Origin: Clostridia bacterium
Lineage (GTDB): Bacteria > Bacillota > Clostridia > Christensenellales > Aristaeellaceae
Reading direction: 5' to 3'
Assembly (NCBI GenBank): GCA_017512805.1
Contig: JAFWES010000070.1
Coordinates: 1 to 64,000, forward strand
DNA length: 64,000 nucleotides
Shown here: in pieces, positions 30,035-38,800 of the stretch
Position numbering within the stretch: position 1 is the stretch's first letter
Layout of the letters: every line of letters starts with the position of its first letter
The notes under the pieces: generated by a model
The model's database searches: none
The model's input: only the letters and a program-made list of their open reading frames with translations
Told to the model about the DNA's origin: nothing
Position numbers and translations under genes: made by a program

Positions 30035-31873
30035 ATGCGAATTCTTTTTGTGACCAGTGAATGCGCGCCTTTCAGCAAAAGCGGCGGCCTGGCGGATGTG
30101 GCGTTTTCCCTTCCGCCCGCGCTGGCCAGGGCGGGAGATGATCTGGCGATCCTGACGCCGCTTTATCAGTGCGTGTGGCAGCGTTTCCAGGATCAGCTGA
30201 CCTTTGTCATGGATGTGGATATAGACCATGGCGGCGAAACCTATCGGTGTGAACTGTATCAGGGAGATCGGGGCGGCGTGCCGATCTGGTTTTTGAAATA
30301 CGATCCCTTTTTCAATCGGCCCCGCCTGTACGGCTATGAGGACGACAAGCTGCGGTTTGCCTTCTTCAGCCGGGCGGTGATCGCGCTTTTGCCGGAGCTG
30401 GGGCCCATGCCCGATATTCTGCACTGCAATGACTGGGAGACGGCGCTGTCGGTGATTTATCTGAAAAATGACCAGGTGACCCGGCCGGAGCTGAAATCCA
30501 TCAGCAGCGTCTTTACCATCCACAATATCGCTTATCAGGGGCAGTTCAGCGCCTGGGAGATGCAGACCACGTTTGACCTGCCGGAGGGCTGGTACGACGG
30601 GGGGCTGGGGTTTGAATATGAAGGGCGGCATGACGTCAACCTGATGAAGGGCGCCATGATGATGGCGGACGCGGTGACCACCGTATCCCCCACCTACGCC
30701 CGGGAGCTGCACCATCACCGCTACGGCATGGGGCTGGAGGGCGTGGCGCATCTGGTGGACAACAAGCTGCAGGGGATTTTGAACGGCATCGACATGGATC
30801 ATTACGATCCGAAGCTGGATCCCCGGCTGCCGGCCTCCTTTGACGAGGACCATATGGAAGGAAAGGATGTCTGCAAGGCGGAGCTTCAGAAGATTTTCGG
30901 CCTGGAGACGGAAAGCCGCTTCCCGCTCTTCTCCCTGGTGGCCCGCCTGGTGGAACAAAAAGGGGTGGAGCTGATTAAAGCGCTGCTGCCCCGCCTGATG
31001 GACCTGGGATGCCAGTTGATCATATTCGGCCAGGGAGACCAGGAATACGTGGACTATTTTACCGAGTGCATCGAGCGCTGGCCCGGACAGTTCGGCTTTT
31101 CCGACAATTACAGCGAGGATATGGCAGCAAAAGTGTTCGCGGGGTCTGATTTCTATCTCATGCCCTCCCGGTTTGAGCCCTGCGGTTTGAGCCAGATGAT
31201 GGCCATGAGGTATGGGACGGTTCCCATCGTCCACGAAACCGGGGGGCTGAAGGACTCGGTTCGGGCGTACAGCGAATTTGACGGGGTGGGGGATGGTTTT
31301 TCCTTCCCGGAATATACGGGGCAGAGCCTGATGATGAGCATCATGGCGGCGCTTCGGGTGTACTTCTGTGACGAAGAAACCTTCAAGCTGCTGCGCCGCC
31401 GGTGCATGGAAAAGGATTTCTCCTGGGAGCGCAGCGCACAGCAGTATCAGAGGATGTACAGCCGGATTGCCGTGGACAGCACGGTGGAGCAGATCCCCTA
31501 CCGGGATGCCTACCTGCAGCTGAAGGACGCGTATGTGGAGCTGGAACGGGCCAACAGGGAACAGAACCTGCAGAGCTTCCCGGATCCGTACCACCGGGTG
31601 ATCCAGGTGCATATGACCACCCAGACGGATGGGTTCTTCTTCCTGCAGTTTGACCGACAGGGTGACCGGTTTACCTTCCGGATTGAACCCTTTACCTTCC
31701 ATGACGCGGACGCGTTTATATCCGTCAGCTTTGATCATCTCATGGCCATGGCCAGGGGGGAAACCACCTTCGACCGGCTGTATTTAAGCGGTCTGCTGCG
31801 GGTGAAGGGGAATCTGTCCAAGGGCGCGGAAATGCGGGTGCTGCTGGGAAGACGGAAGGGCAAAGAAGGGTAA
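30035..31873 (+). CDS. glgA: Glycogen synthase with C-terminal SCP2-like domain
   Basis: A 612-residue GT5 glycosyltransferase that extends alpha-1,4-glucan chains from ADP-glucose. The N-terminal SKSGGLADVAFSLPPAL (14-30) binds the nucleotide sugar, and HCNDWETAL, FTIHNIAYQG, FSLVARLVEQKGVEL and PSRFEPCGLSQMMAMRYGTVP are all typical. Normal GlgA is about 480 residues. After a short linker (about 490-517), residues 518-612 resemble an SCP2 sterol-carrier fold: DAFISVSFDHLMAMARGE, then LSGLLRVKGNLSKGAEM. The pattern of a strand pair, helix and LxGxLxVKG segment is the basis of this call. The start follows AGGAGG. No other glg gene is adjacent. Confidence 0.92.
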   Translation: MRILFVTSECAPFSKSGGLADVAFSLPPALARAGDDLAILTPLYQCVWQRFQDQLTFVMDVDIDHGGETYRCELYQGDRGGVPIWFLKYDPFFNRPRLYGYEDDKLRFAFFSRAVIALLPELGPMPDILHCNDWETALSVIYLKNDQVTRPELKSISSVFTIHNIAYQGQFSAWEMQTTFDLPEGWYDGGLGFEYEGRHDVNLMKGAMMMADAVTTVSPTYARELHHHRYGMGLEGVAHLVDNKLQGILNGIDMDHYDPKLDPRLPASFDEDHMEGKDVCKAELQKIFGLETESRFPLFSLVARLVEQKGVELIKALLPRLMDLGCQLIIFGQGDQEYVDYFTECIERWPGQFGFSDNYSEDMAAKVFAGSDFYLMPSRFEPCGLSQMMAMRYGTVPIVHETGGLKDSVRAYSEFDGVGDGFSFPEYTGQSLMMSIMAALRVYFCDEETFKLLRRRCMEKDFSWERSAQQYQRMYSRIAVDSTVEQIPYRDAYLQLKDAYVELERANREQNLQSFPDPYHRVIQVHMTTQTDGFFFLQFDRQGDRFTFRIEPFTFHDADAFISVSFDHLMAMARGETTFDRLYLSGLLRVKGNLSKGAEMRVLLGRRKGKEG

Positions 31874-31891
31874 GAATCGTTCTGAAGAATC

Positions 31892-31920
31892 TTGCTTTTC
31901 TGTCCGCATCTTATTATAAT
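31892..31920 (+). promoter_or_regulatory. Promoter of the partner-switching module
   Basis: -35 TTGCTT (31892-31897), 17-bp spacer, perfect -10 TATAAT (31915-31920), 110 bases before the STAS gene. Confidence 0.75.
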
Positions 31921-32030
31921 AAACACCTGGTACGGCGCTGCGGCGGGAGTATGTATTCCTGCGGGCGGCGCTGTGGCTGGTCAGAATAGAACCATCGGCG
32001 AAGCGCCGGAAATGAACAGGAGGAAAAACA

Positions 32031-32327
32031 ATGACTTTAACGAAAAATCAAAACGGATCCGCACTGGAAATCGCCCTGGAAGGACGGCTGGATACCATGA
32101 CCGCGCCGGAGCTGGAAGCGGAGCTGAAGAACAGCCTGGATAGCGCGGACAGCCTGACCCTGAATTTCAGCAAGCTGGACTATATTTCTTCCGCCGGGTT
32201 GAGGGTGCTTCTGTCTGCCCACAAGATCATGGCCGGGAAAGGCGGCATGAAGATTACCGGGGTGAACGAGATCGTGCAGGAAGTGTTCGATGTGACCGGT
32301 TTCGCTGACATCCTGACCATCGAATAA
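32031..32327 (+). CDS. STAS-domain anti-sigma factor antagonist
   Basis: A 98-residue SpoIIAA/RsbV-like protein. When unphosphorylated such proteins bind an RsbW-type kinase and free its target. The signature loop DYISSAGLRVLLSAHK holds the serine normally phosphorylated. The ribosome binding site is CAGGAGG. It is the first gene of a four-gene set with an unknown protein, a PP2C phosphatase and an RsbW-like kinase, which together make a complete switch apart from the final target. Confidence 0.93.
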   Translation: MTLTKNQNGSALEIALEGRLDTMTAPELEAELKNSLDSADSLTLNFSKLDYISSAGLRVLLSAHKIMAGKGGMKITGVNEIVQEVFDVTGFADILTIE

Positions 32328-32408
32328 GCCTCTGAAGACGGAACGCATCCCGGCGAAGATCCCTATTCCGGCGGTATGCTATGGACAGAAGGAAGGAACG
32401 GGTCAGAA

Positions 32409-33011
32409 ATGAAAACAGATATCGTCAAAGTCTCCAGCTGGGAGGATCAGATCGGCAGCGTTCTGGTTCAGGTGGAGAAGGTAGCCGCGTATAAAGAACT
32501 GACGCCGAAGCAGACCCTGCATCTCCGCCTGCTGGCGGAAGAGATGATGGGTATGATGCGCTCCATCACCGGCCATATGTACGGTGATTTCTGGATTGAG
32601 GATGAAAACCAGGTATACGAGCTGCATCTGCAGGTCCGGACGGTGATGGACAGCGAGAAACGGGAGCAGCTGCTCTCCGCGTCTTCCTCCGGGAAAAACG
32701 AATCCGCAAAGGGCCTCATGGGCAGGCTGCGGGATTTCTTTGACCGCGGCGGCGACGCGGATGTAACCTCCTACGCAAGTCCCCTGATGCTCAGCGGGAT
32801 GTATGAGGATACGACAACCCCCACGCTGAACTGGGACTGGTCTCTGGATCGGTACGTGGAAGCCTATCGGAATGAGCACAATATTACCCGAGAACAGAAG
32901 GAAGCCTGGGACGAGCTGGAGAAATCCGTGGTGGCCCGGGTCGCCGATGATGTCAGTGTCAGCATCCGGGGCGGTACGGTGGAAATGGTTCTGGTGAAAA
33001 AGATGAACTGA
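32409..33011 (+). CDS. Unknown protein of the partner-switching module, possibly a degenerate GHKL ATPase
   Basis: A 200-residue soluble protein I do not recognise with certainty. The segment LTPKQTLHLRLLAEEMMGMM resembles the helix that carries the N-box in GHKL ATPases, but the usual Asn is replaced by Met, and no clear G1 or G2 glycine box is seen. The C-terminus, DDVSVSIRGGTVEMVLVKKM, looks like the last beta-strand pair of such a fold. It lies between the STAS gene and the phosphatase, with 81- and 62-base gaps, and so probably works in the same pathway. The start ATG 32409 has a weak GGAAGGA site. Confidence 0.75.
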   Translation: MKTDIVKVSSWEDQIGSVLVQVEKVAAYKELTPKQTLHLRLLAEEMMGMMRSITGHMYGDFWIEDENQVYELHLQVRTVMDSEKREQLLSASSSGKNESAKGLMGRLRDFFDRGGDADVTSYASPLMLSGMYEDTTTPTLNWDWSLDRYVEAYRNEHNITREQKEAWDELEKSVVARVADDVSVSIRGGTVEMVLVKKMN

Positions 33012-33073
33012 AACCTGCCGCTCAGAGACAGCCGCTGCAGGGCTTTTTCCTGTAGGAGCAGGGGAAAGATGAC

Positions 33074-35248
33074 ATGAAGAAATTCAAAAATCTGGTGATC
33101 GGCGGGATCGAGAATAAGATTTTTAATCTGATTCTCCTGACGGTGCTGCTGCTGGGGGCTGCGGCTACCCTTGTGGCGAACTGGCACGAGGGGATGCTTT
33201 CAACCCTCACGGAAGAAACGGGAAAGAAGCAGCAGGAATCCATGGCCGACATCACCGGTTCGGTCATCGATCAGGTGATCCGCTCCAACATGGATCGGAT
33301 TACGGAGCGGGATTCCCAGCTGGCGGATCAGATCTTCCGGACGCTGGAGACACAGGTCACCATCATGGGAAAATACGCCGAGCGCTTTGAAGCGGGGGAG
33401 AATGCCGCGGACGGGGTACTTCCGGCGGAGCCGGATGCCGCCCAGGACGGTATGCTGTGCGCAAAGATGCTGCTGGCAAAAGGGGCGGATCCTGCGGACG
33501 CCGCTACAGCCAGGGCCATTGCGGACCTGTACGGCATGTCTGACACAATGGTGGATATTTGCCAGGTTTATGGGGCAAGCAACTGCTACGTCGGTACGCC
33601 GGAAGGGGTGACCCTGATGGTGGATGCTCTGTCGACCAGTTGGATCGGGGAGGACGGGCAGGTCAAGTCCTACGATCCCCGGACCCGCGGATGGTATCAG
33701 CAGGCGATGGAGGCCGGAGGGCGGATTTTTACAGATATCTATCTGGATAATACCACGGGCAGCATGTGCGTGACCTGTGCGATGCCGGTTTACGGCCCTG
33801 ACGGCGCCCTGCGGGCGGTCGTCGGAGCCGATCGATTCCTGGATGACATGCAGGCGACGGTCGCCGCCAGCACGGCAGAGGGCGGCTTTCTGGTGGTCGT
33901 CAATCAAAACGGGCATATCATCATGTCCCCGCAGAAGGAAGGCATTTTGTCGGTCCGGGTGGGGGAGGATGCCATCGATCTCCGGACGTCCAATCATACC
34001 CAGCTGGCAACCCTCCTGCGGGACGCCGCCAGGCGAAAAACGGCGGTCCGGCGGATGGAGATCGAAGGAAAACAGGTCTACGCCATGGGGGCGCCCATGA
34101 AAACATTGGGCTGGGTGCTGATGGCGGTTTTTGACGCGGAAGCCGCGGAACAGCCGGTCCGGGCCATGGAGAGCAGCTACGAGCAAATCGAGAGTGAAGC
34201 GCGGGCCGCCTACCTGGAGAAAAGCGACAAATTCAGAACCATCCTGTGGGTGCTTGGCGCAGCTGTGCTGCTGATCGTGCTGGGCGGATCGCTGATCCTG
34301 GGCAAACGGATCGTCAGACCGCTGAACCTGATCATGAAACGGATCTCCGAGCTGAGGGAAGAAAGCAGCGAATTCAAAATGGAGGATTCGTTCCGCACCG
34401 GGGACGAGGTGCAGGCGCTGGCGGAGTCCTTTGCGGATATTTCTCATAAGGCGGTGCTGTATATAGAGGAAGTGAAACGGATCACCGCCGAAAAGGAACG
34501 GGTCGCCGCAGAGCTGCAGATGGCGAATCTGATCCAGAACAGCATGCTCCCGCATATTTTCCCGGCCTTCCCGGAGCGGCGGGAATTCGATCTGTACGCC
34601 AGCATGGATCCCGCCAGGGAAGTGGGCGGGGATTTCTATGATTTCTTCCTGGTGGATAAAGACCATCTCTGCATGGTGATCGCGGATGTGAGCGGCAAGG
34701 GCATTCCCGCCGCGCTGTTCATGATGATCTCCAAGGTGATCCTTCAGAGCTGCGCGATGCTCGGAAAGACGGCGGAAGAGATTTTAACCAAGACCAACGA
34801 AGCCCTTTGCAGCAATAACCAGGCCGAGATGTTTGTCACGGTGTGGCTGGGGATTCTTGAAATCTCCACCGGAAAGATGGTGGCCGCCAATGCCGGGCAC
34901 GAATTTCCTGCCCTGCGGCGGGCCGGCGGGCGGTTCGAACTGTTCAGGGACCGGCATGGTTTCGTCATCGGCGGCATGAGCGACATCACGTATCACGGAT
35001 ACGAGATGCAGCTGCAGCCCGGAGATCAGCTGTTCGTTTATACCGACGGCGTTCCGGAAGCGACCAATGCGCAGGAGGAACTCTTCGGGACGGACCGGAT
35101 GCTGGACGCCCTGAATCAGGAGCCGGAGACGAATCCGGAGAAGCTGCTCAGCAATGTACGCGGGGCAGTGGACGCCTTCGTAAAAGACGCGGAACAGTTT
35201 GACGACATGACGATGCTGAGCCTGACCTACAAGGGCGCCCGGGCGTAA
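33074..35248 (+). CDS. Membrane Cache-HAMP-PP2C (SpoIIE/RsbU-type) serine phosphatase
   Basis: A 724-residue sensor phosphatase. TM1 (about 14-36) and TM2 (about 389-411) flank an extracellular dCache-like sensor containing DPRTRGWYQQAMEAGGRIFT and AMPVYGPDGALRAVVGADRF. A HAMP segment (about 412-465) and a helix lead to the SpoIIE-type PP2C domain with AREVGGDFYDFF (about 515), ADVSGKGIPAALFM, NAGHEFPAL, YTDGVPEATN and DDMTMLSL. It should dephosphorylate the STAS protein upon binding an outside ligand, possibly a small amino acid or carboxylate as in other Cache domains. The start ATG follows GGAGCAGGGGAAAG. Confidence 0.92.
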   Translation: MKKFKNLVIGGIENKIFNLILLTVLLLGAAATLVANWHEGMLSTLTEETGKKQQESMADITGSVIDQVIRSNMDRITERDSQLADQIFRTLETQVTIMGKYAERFEAGENAADGVLPAEPDAAQDGMLCAKMLLAKGADPADAATARAIADLYGMSDTMVDICQVYGASNCYVGTPEGVTLMVDALSTSWIGEDGQVKSYDPRTRGWYQQAMEAGGRIFTDIYLDNTTGSMCVTCAMPVYGPDGALRAVVGADRFLDDMQATVAASTAEGGFLVVVNQNGHIIMSPQKEGILSVRVGEDAIDLRTSNHTQLATLLRDAARRKTAVRRMEIEGKQVYAMGAPMKTLGWVLMAVFDAEAAEQPVRAMESSYEQIESEARAAYLEKSDKFRTILWVLGAAVLLIVLGGSLILGKRIVRPLNLIMKRISELREESSEFKMEDSFRTGDEVQALAESFADISHKAVLYIEEVKRITAEKERVAAELQMANLIQNSMLPHIFPAFPERREFDLYASMDPAREVGGDFYDFFLVDKDHLCMVIADVSGKGIPAALFMMISKVILQSCAMLGKTAEEILTKTNEALCSNNQAEMFVTVWLGILEISTGKMVAANAGHEFPALRRAGGRFELFRDRHGFVIGGMSDITYHGYEMQLQPGDQLFVYTDGVPEATNAQEELFGTDRMLDALNQEPETNPEKLLSNVRGAVDAFVKDAEQFDDMTMLSLTYKGARA

Positions 35249-35274
35249 AAAAGCGGAAGGGAGGAAGGAAATCC

Positions 35275-35682
35275 ATGAAGGACATAACCCTGAAAGCCAG
35301 GATTGACAATATTCCCAAGGTCACCGCTTTCATCGACGGAGAGCTGGAAGCGCTGGAATGTTCCGTGAAAGCCCAGATGCAGATCGATGTGGCCATTGAT
35401 GAGCTTTTCGGCAACATCGCCCGCTATGCCTATGGAGATGAAGAGGGAGACGCGACGGTTTCCTTCGATTTCGACGCGGATACCCGGACCGCCCTGATCA
35501 CCTTCGCCGACTGGGGGAAACCCTTTGATCCGACCGCCGCCGCTGCCCCGGATATCAGTACGCCGGCCGCGGAGCGCCGGATCGGCGGACTGGGGATCTT
35601 TCTGGTTCGTAAAACCATGGACGATATGCGCTATGCGTATCGGGACGGGAAGAACATTCTGACGGTTCGAAAAAAGATCTGA
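35275..35682 (+). CDS. RsbW/SpoIIAB-like serine kinase, ATP-binding
   Basis: A 135-residue GHKL-fold protein. The N-box is DELFGNIARYAYG, the G1 box FADWGKPFDP and the G2 box RRIGGLGIFLVRKTMDDM. Proteins of this type phosphorylate the STAS antagonist and sequester a sigma factor or another target. It ends the four-gene module and is followed by a strong terminator. No sigma factor gene lies near, so its output target is unknown. Confidence 0.92.
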   Translation: MKDITLKARIDNIPKVTAFIDGELEALECSVKAQMQIDVAIDELFGNIARYAYGDEEGDATVSFDFDADTRTALITFADWGKPFDPTAAAAPDISTPAAERRIGGLGIFLVRKTMDDMRYAYRDGKNILTVRKKI

Positions 35683-35756
35683 TCAAATCATGCTCCGGCA
35701 GCGGTTCGGCCCCTCAAAGAGAGCCGGTTTTGCCCGATACACGGCTGTGTCCATCA

Positions 35757-35797
35757 AGCGGCGGCCCGGTTTCTGAAAGACCGGGCTGCCGCTTTTT
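35757..35797 (+). terminator. Terminator of the partner-switching module
   Basis: A 14-bp stem with one wobble pair (35757-35770 with 35780-35793), a 9-base loop and a TTTTT tail. Confidence 0.93.
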
Positions 35798-35862
35798 CGG
35801 GAATGCCGGCCCGTCGGCAGGCGGGCGGCGGAACCAGCGGGGACAGGCAGGAGGAACGGACG

Positions 35863-36618
35863 ATGAAAATGGTATCCTGGAATGTGAACGGGCTCAGGGC
35901 CTGTATGGGAAAAGGATTTTCGGAATACTTCAGGCAGGCGGATGCGGATTTTTTCTGCCTGCAGGAAACAAAAATGCAGCCGGGGCAGGCCGAGATTCCC
36001 GCGGAGGGATATCATCTTTTCATGAATTCCGCGGAAAAAAAGGGATACAGCGGAACGGCGATCTTCGCGAAGAGGGAGCCGCTGTCCGTTCAGAACGGGA
36101 TCGGCGTACCTGAGCATGATCACGAGGGCAGGGTCATTACGCTGGAATACCCGGATTTCTTCCTGTCGACCGTATACACGCCCAACAGCCAGCGGGGTCT
36201 GACCCGGCTGGATTACCGGATGGAGTGGGAGGATGCTTTCCGCGCTTACCTGAAAGGGCTGGACGCGCGAAAACCGGTGATCGTCTGCGGGGATATGAAT
36301 GTAGCGCATCAGGAAATAGATCTGAAGAATCCGAAAAGCAATATGCAGAACGCGGGATTCACGCCCCAGGAACGCGAGAAGATGACGGAACTGCTGGCGA
36401 GCGGGTTTGTGGATACCTTCCGGTTCCTCTATCCGGACCGCAAAGAGATCTACTCCTGGTGGAGCTATATGTTCCACGCCAGGGAAAACAACGCGGGATG
36501 GCGAATTGACTACTTTCTGTGCTCGGAGCGGGCCAAGGAAAAAATCCGGGAAGCCACGATCGAAACGCAGGTGTACGGATCGGATCATTGCCCGGTCACG
36601 CTGGAAATGGATATCTGA
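35863..36618 (+). CDS. xth: Exodeoxyribonuclease III / AP endonuclease
   Basis: A 251-residue enzyme that cuts DNA at abasic sites and removes 3' blocking groups in base excision repair. Motifs: SWNVNGLRACMGKG, FFCLQETKMQPGQ (catalytic Glu), VYTPNSQRGLTRLDYRMEWE, CGDMNVAHQEIDLKNPKSN, WRIDYFLCSERAK and GSDHCPVTLEMDI (catalytic His). The start ATG 35863 follows AGGAGG. It is 47 bases from the uracil-DNA glycosylase gene; the two act in consecutive steps of the same repair pathway, which suggests one transcript. Confidence 0.96.
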   Translation: MKMVSWNVNGLRACMGKGFSEYFRQADADFFCLQETKMQPGQAEIPAEGYHLFMNSAEKKGYSGTAIFAKREPLSVQNGIGVPEHDHEGRVITLEYPDFFLSTVYTPNSQRGLTRLDYRMEWEDAFRAYLKGLDARKPVIVCGDMNVAHQEIDLKNPKSNMQNAGFTPQEREKMTELLASGFVDTFRFLYPDRKEIYSWWSYMFHARENNAGWRIDYFLCSERAKEKIREATIETQVYGSDHCPVTLEMDI

Positions 36619-36665
36619 CGTTTGGAGCGGTTCTCCGATCACCTGAACAGAGGGGAGGGACGCGT

Positions 36666-37253
36666 ATGCCGGACATAACCTGGGAGCTTTTCGAGAAGCA
36701 GGTAGAAGCCTGCCGGCTTTGCTCCCTTTGCGAGAGGGTTCATCATAAAGTTCCCGGCCAGGGGGATCCCCATGCGCCGCTGATGCTGATCGGCGAAGGC
36801 CCGGGACAGGATGAAGATGAGCAAGGACTGGCTTTTGTGGGGGCGGCCGGGCAGCTGTTAACCCGGATGCTCAGCGCGATTTCCCTTCCCCGGGAGCGGG
36901 TCTATATCTGCAATATCGTGAAATGCCGCCCACCGGGAAACAGAGTCCCGACACCGGAGGAAGCGGAGGCCTGCCGGATTCACCTGCGGATGCAAACCTG
37001 GCTGGTTCGGCCAAAGGTGATTGTGCTGCTGGGAGCCACCGCGGCGAAAAACCTGTTGAATCCGGAGATCTGGATCACCCGGGAACGGGGAATCTGGACC
37101 GAGCGGAAGGGCGTCTGGATGCTGCCCACCTTTCATCCCTCCGCACTGCTGCGGGATGAAACGAAAAAGCCTGCCGCTTGGGAGGACATGAAAAGCCTGC
37201 GGAAAAAGCTGATGGAGCTGGGGCTTTACACGGATATATACGGGCAGGAGTGA
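36666..37253 (+). CDS. Family 4 (4Fe-4S) uracil-DNA glycosylase
   Basis: A 195-residue enzyme that removes uracil from DNA. The family 4 marks are the iron-sulfur cysteines ACRLCSLC and CNIVKC...ACRIH, the catalytic loop GEGPGQDEDEQGLAFVG, and the FHPSALLRD motif. Start ATG 36666 follows GAGGGGAGG. Its product, an abasic site, is the substrate of the exonuclease III encoded just upstream. Confidence 0.95.
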   Translation: MPDITWELFEKQVEACRLCSLCERVHHKVPGQGDPHAPLMLIGEGPGQDEDEQGLAFVGAAGQLLTRMLSAISLPRERVYICNIVKCRPPGNRVPTPEEAEACRIHLRMQTWLVRPKVIVLLGATAAKNLLNPEIWITRERGIWTERKGVWMLPTFHPSALLRDETKKPAAWEDMKSLRKKLMELGLYTDIYGQE

Positions 37254-37355
37254 CATGAACCGGCGAGACGCAAGGCTTCCGGATCCGGAACATCCCTGCG
37301 GCTCGGCCAGGAAGCTGAGCCATCATCCGTCCCCGGACGGAAAACGAAAAAAAGG

Positions 37356-37384
37356 TGGACAGGGACTGGAAAATGTGGTAGAAT
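37356..37384 (+). promoter_or_regulatory. Promoter of the maltodextrin operon
   Basis: -35 TGGACA (37356-37361), 17-bp spacer, -10 TAGAAT (37379-37384). It leaves an untranslated leader of about 130 bases before malE. No clear CcpA-type operator is visible. Confidence 0.65.
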
Positions 37385-37522
37385 ATCCGTCGAAAGCACG
37401 AAAACCATAGGGAGAGGGTCAGCCGGCGGAGGATTGCAGCATCCGCAGGACCATACCGATTCCCCGGCCTTTGGGCCTGAGAATAAAGCTACTATATGTA
37501 ATAATGAAAGGGAGGACGTATC

Positions 37523-38728
37523 ATGAAAAAGTTACTTGCGATTCTGCTGACCGCAGCGATGCTGCTGGGCATGGTATCTCTGGCTTCGGCCGAGGGGTAC
37601 AGCGGAGACCTGAAGATCTGGGTGGCGGAGGCCGTCATCGACTTCACGAAAGAACAGGTCGAAGCGTTCAAGACCGCCCATCCTGAATATGCCGGGATGA
37701 ACGTGACCATCGAAGCCGTCGGTGAAGGCGATGCCGCCAGCAAGGTGATCACCGACGTGACCGCGGCGGCGGATATCTTCGGCTTTGCGCAGGATCAGCT
37801 GGCCCGCCTGGTGACCGCGGGCGCGCTGGAGGAAGTGGAGCCCGGCAACGCGGAAGCCGTCAAGAGCGAGAACGACGCCGGCGCCGTAGGCGCGGTGACG
37901 CTGGGCGAAAAGATGTACGCTTATCCGCTGACCAGCGACAACGGCTACTTCCTCTATTATGACAAGAGCGTGGTTACCGACCCCTCTGATCTGCAGAAGG
38001 TTCTGGACGACTGCCAGGCCGCCGGTAAGAGCTTCTACTTTGAGGTGAACTCCGGCTGGTATCAGACCGCCTTCTTCTTTGGCGCCGGCTGCCAGCTGAC
38101 CTTCGATACCGACAGTGACGGCAATCTGGTCAAGATGAACAGCACCTACGCCAGCGACAATGGCGTCAAGGCCCTGAAGGCCATGATTGCCATGGCAAAT
38201 CATCCCGCCTTTATGAACGGTTCTTCCTTCTCCACCGCCACCAACCCCGGCGCCATCGTGGACGGCACCTGGGATTCCACGGCCGCGAAGGAAGCCTTTG
38301 GCGACAATTACGCCGCGGCCAAGCTGCCTGCTGTTGACGGATGGCAGCTGGGCGGTTTCGGCGGATTCAAAATGCTGGGTGTTAAGCCCCAGGAGGATGA
38401 AGCGAAGCTGGGCGCCTGCGACGCGCTGGCTGCCTATCTGAGCAGTGAAGAAGTACAGCTGGCCCGGTACAACGCTGTGGGCTGGGGTCCCTCCAATATG
38501 AATGCCCAGAAGAGCGATGCCGTGCAGGCGGACGTTGCGCTGTCCGCGCTGGCGGATCAGCTGCAGTATACCATTCCGCAGGGCCAGTATCCCGGAGAAT
38601 ACTGGAGCCTGGCGACCGGCTTGGGTGACGATATCATCGCCAAGAAGTACAACGATCTGGACGATGCCGCCCTGATGGACGTGCTGAAGACCTTCGAAGC
38701 GACCTGCGAAGGGTATCTGTCCAAGTAA
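37523..38728 (+). CDS. malE: Maltose/maltodextrin-binding protein
   Basis: A 401-residue exported binding protein. Signal peptide MKKLLAILLTAAMLLGMVSL with cleavage near ASA-EG, and no lipobox cysteine. The mature start YSGDLKIWVAE, FGFAQDQLARLVTAGALEEV, YAYPLTSDNGYFLYYDKSVV and VDGTWDSTAAKEAFG fit MalE-type maltodextrin receptors. It heads an operon with malF, malG, an ATPase and an amylase. The start follows AAAGGGAGG. A terminator-like hairpin just after the gene would keep expression of the downstream permeases below that of the receptor. Confidence 0.93.
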   Translation: MKKLLAILLTAAMLLGMVSLASAEGYSGDLKIWVAEAVIDFTKEQVEAFKTAHPEYAGMNVTIEAVGEGDAASKVITDVTAAADIFGFAQDQLARLVTAGALEEVEPGNAEAVKSENDAGAVGAVTLGEKMYAYPLTSDNGYFLYYDKSVVTDPSDLQKVLDDCQAAGKSFYFEVNSGWYQTAFFFGAGCQLTFDTDSDGNLVKMNSTYASDNGVKALKAMIAMANHPAFMNGSSFSTATNPGAIVDGTWDSTAAKEAFGDNYAAAKLPAVDGWQLGGFGGFKMLGVKPQEDEAKLGACDALAAYLSSEEVQLARYNAVGWGPSNMNAQKSDAVQADVALSALADQLQYTIPQGQYPGEYWSLATGLGDDIIAKKYNDLDDAALMDVLKTFEATCEGYLSK

Positions 38729-38742
38729 GAATCCTGACAGCG

Positions 38743-38778
38743 GGCTGGGGGAGCTGTGTCTCCCTCAGCCTGTTTTTT
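38743..38778 (+). terminator. Intercistronic (attenuating) terminator between malE and malF
   Basis: An 11-bp stem with one G-T pair (38743-38753 with 38760-38770), a 6-base loop and a tail of TG then six T residues. It lies between co-oriented operon genes only 72 bases apart, so partial read-through is expected. Confidence 0.85.
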
Positions 38779-38800
38779 CAGAAGAAAAGGGGGAATTCCG

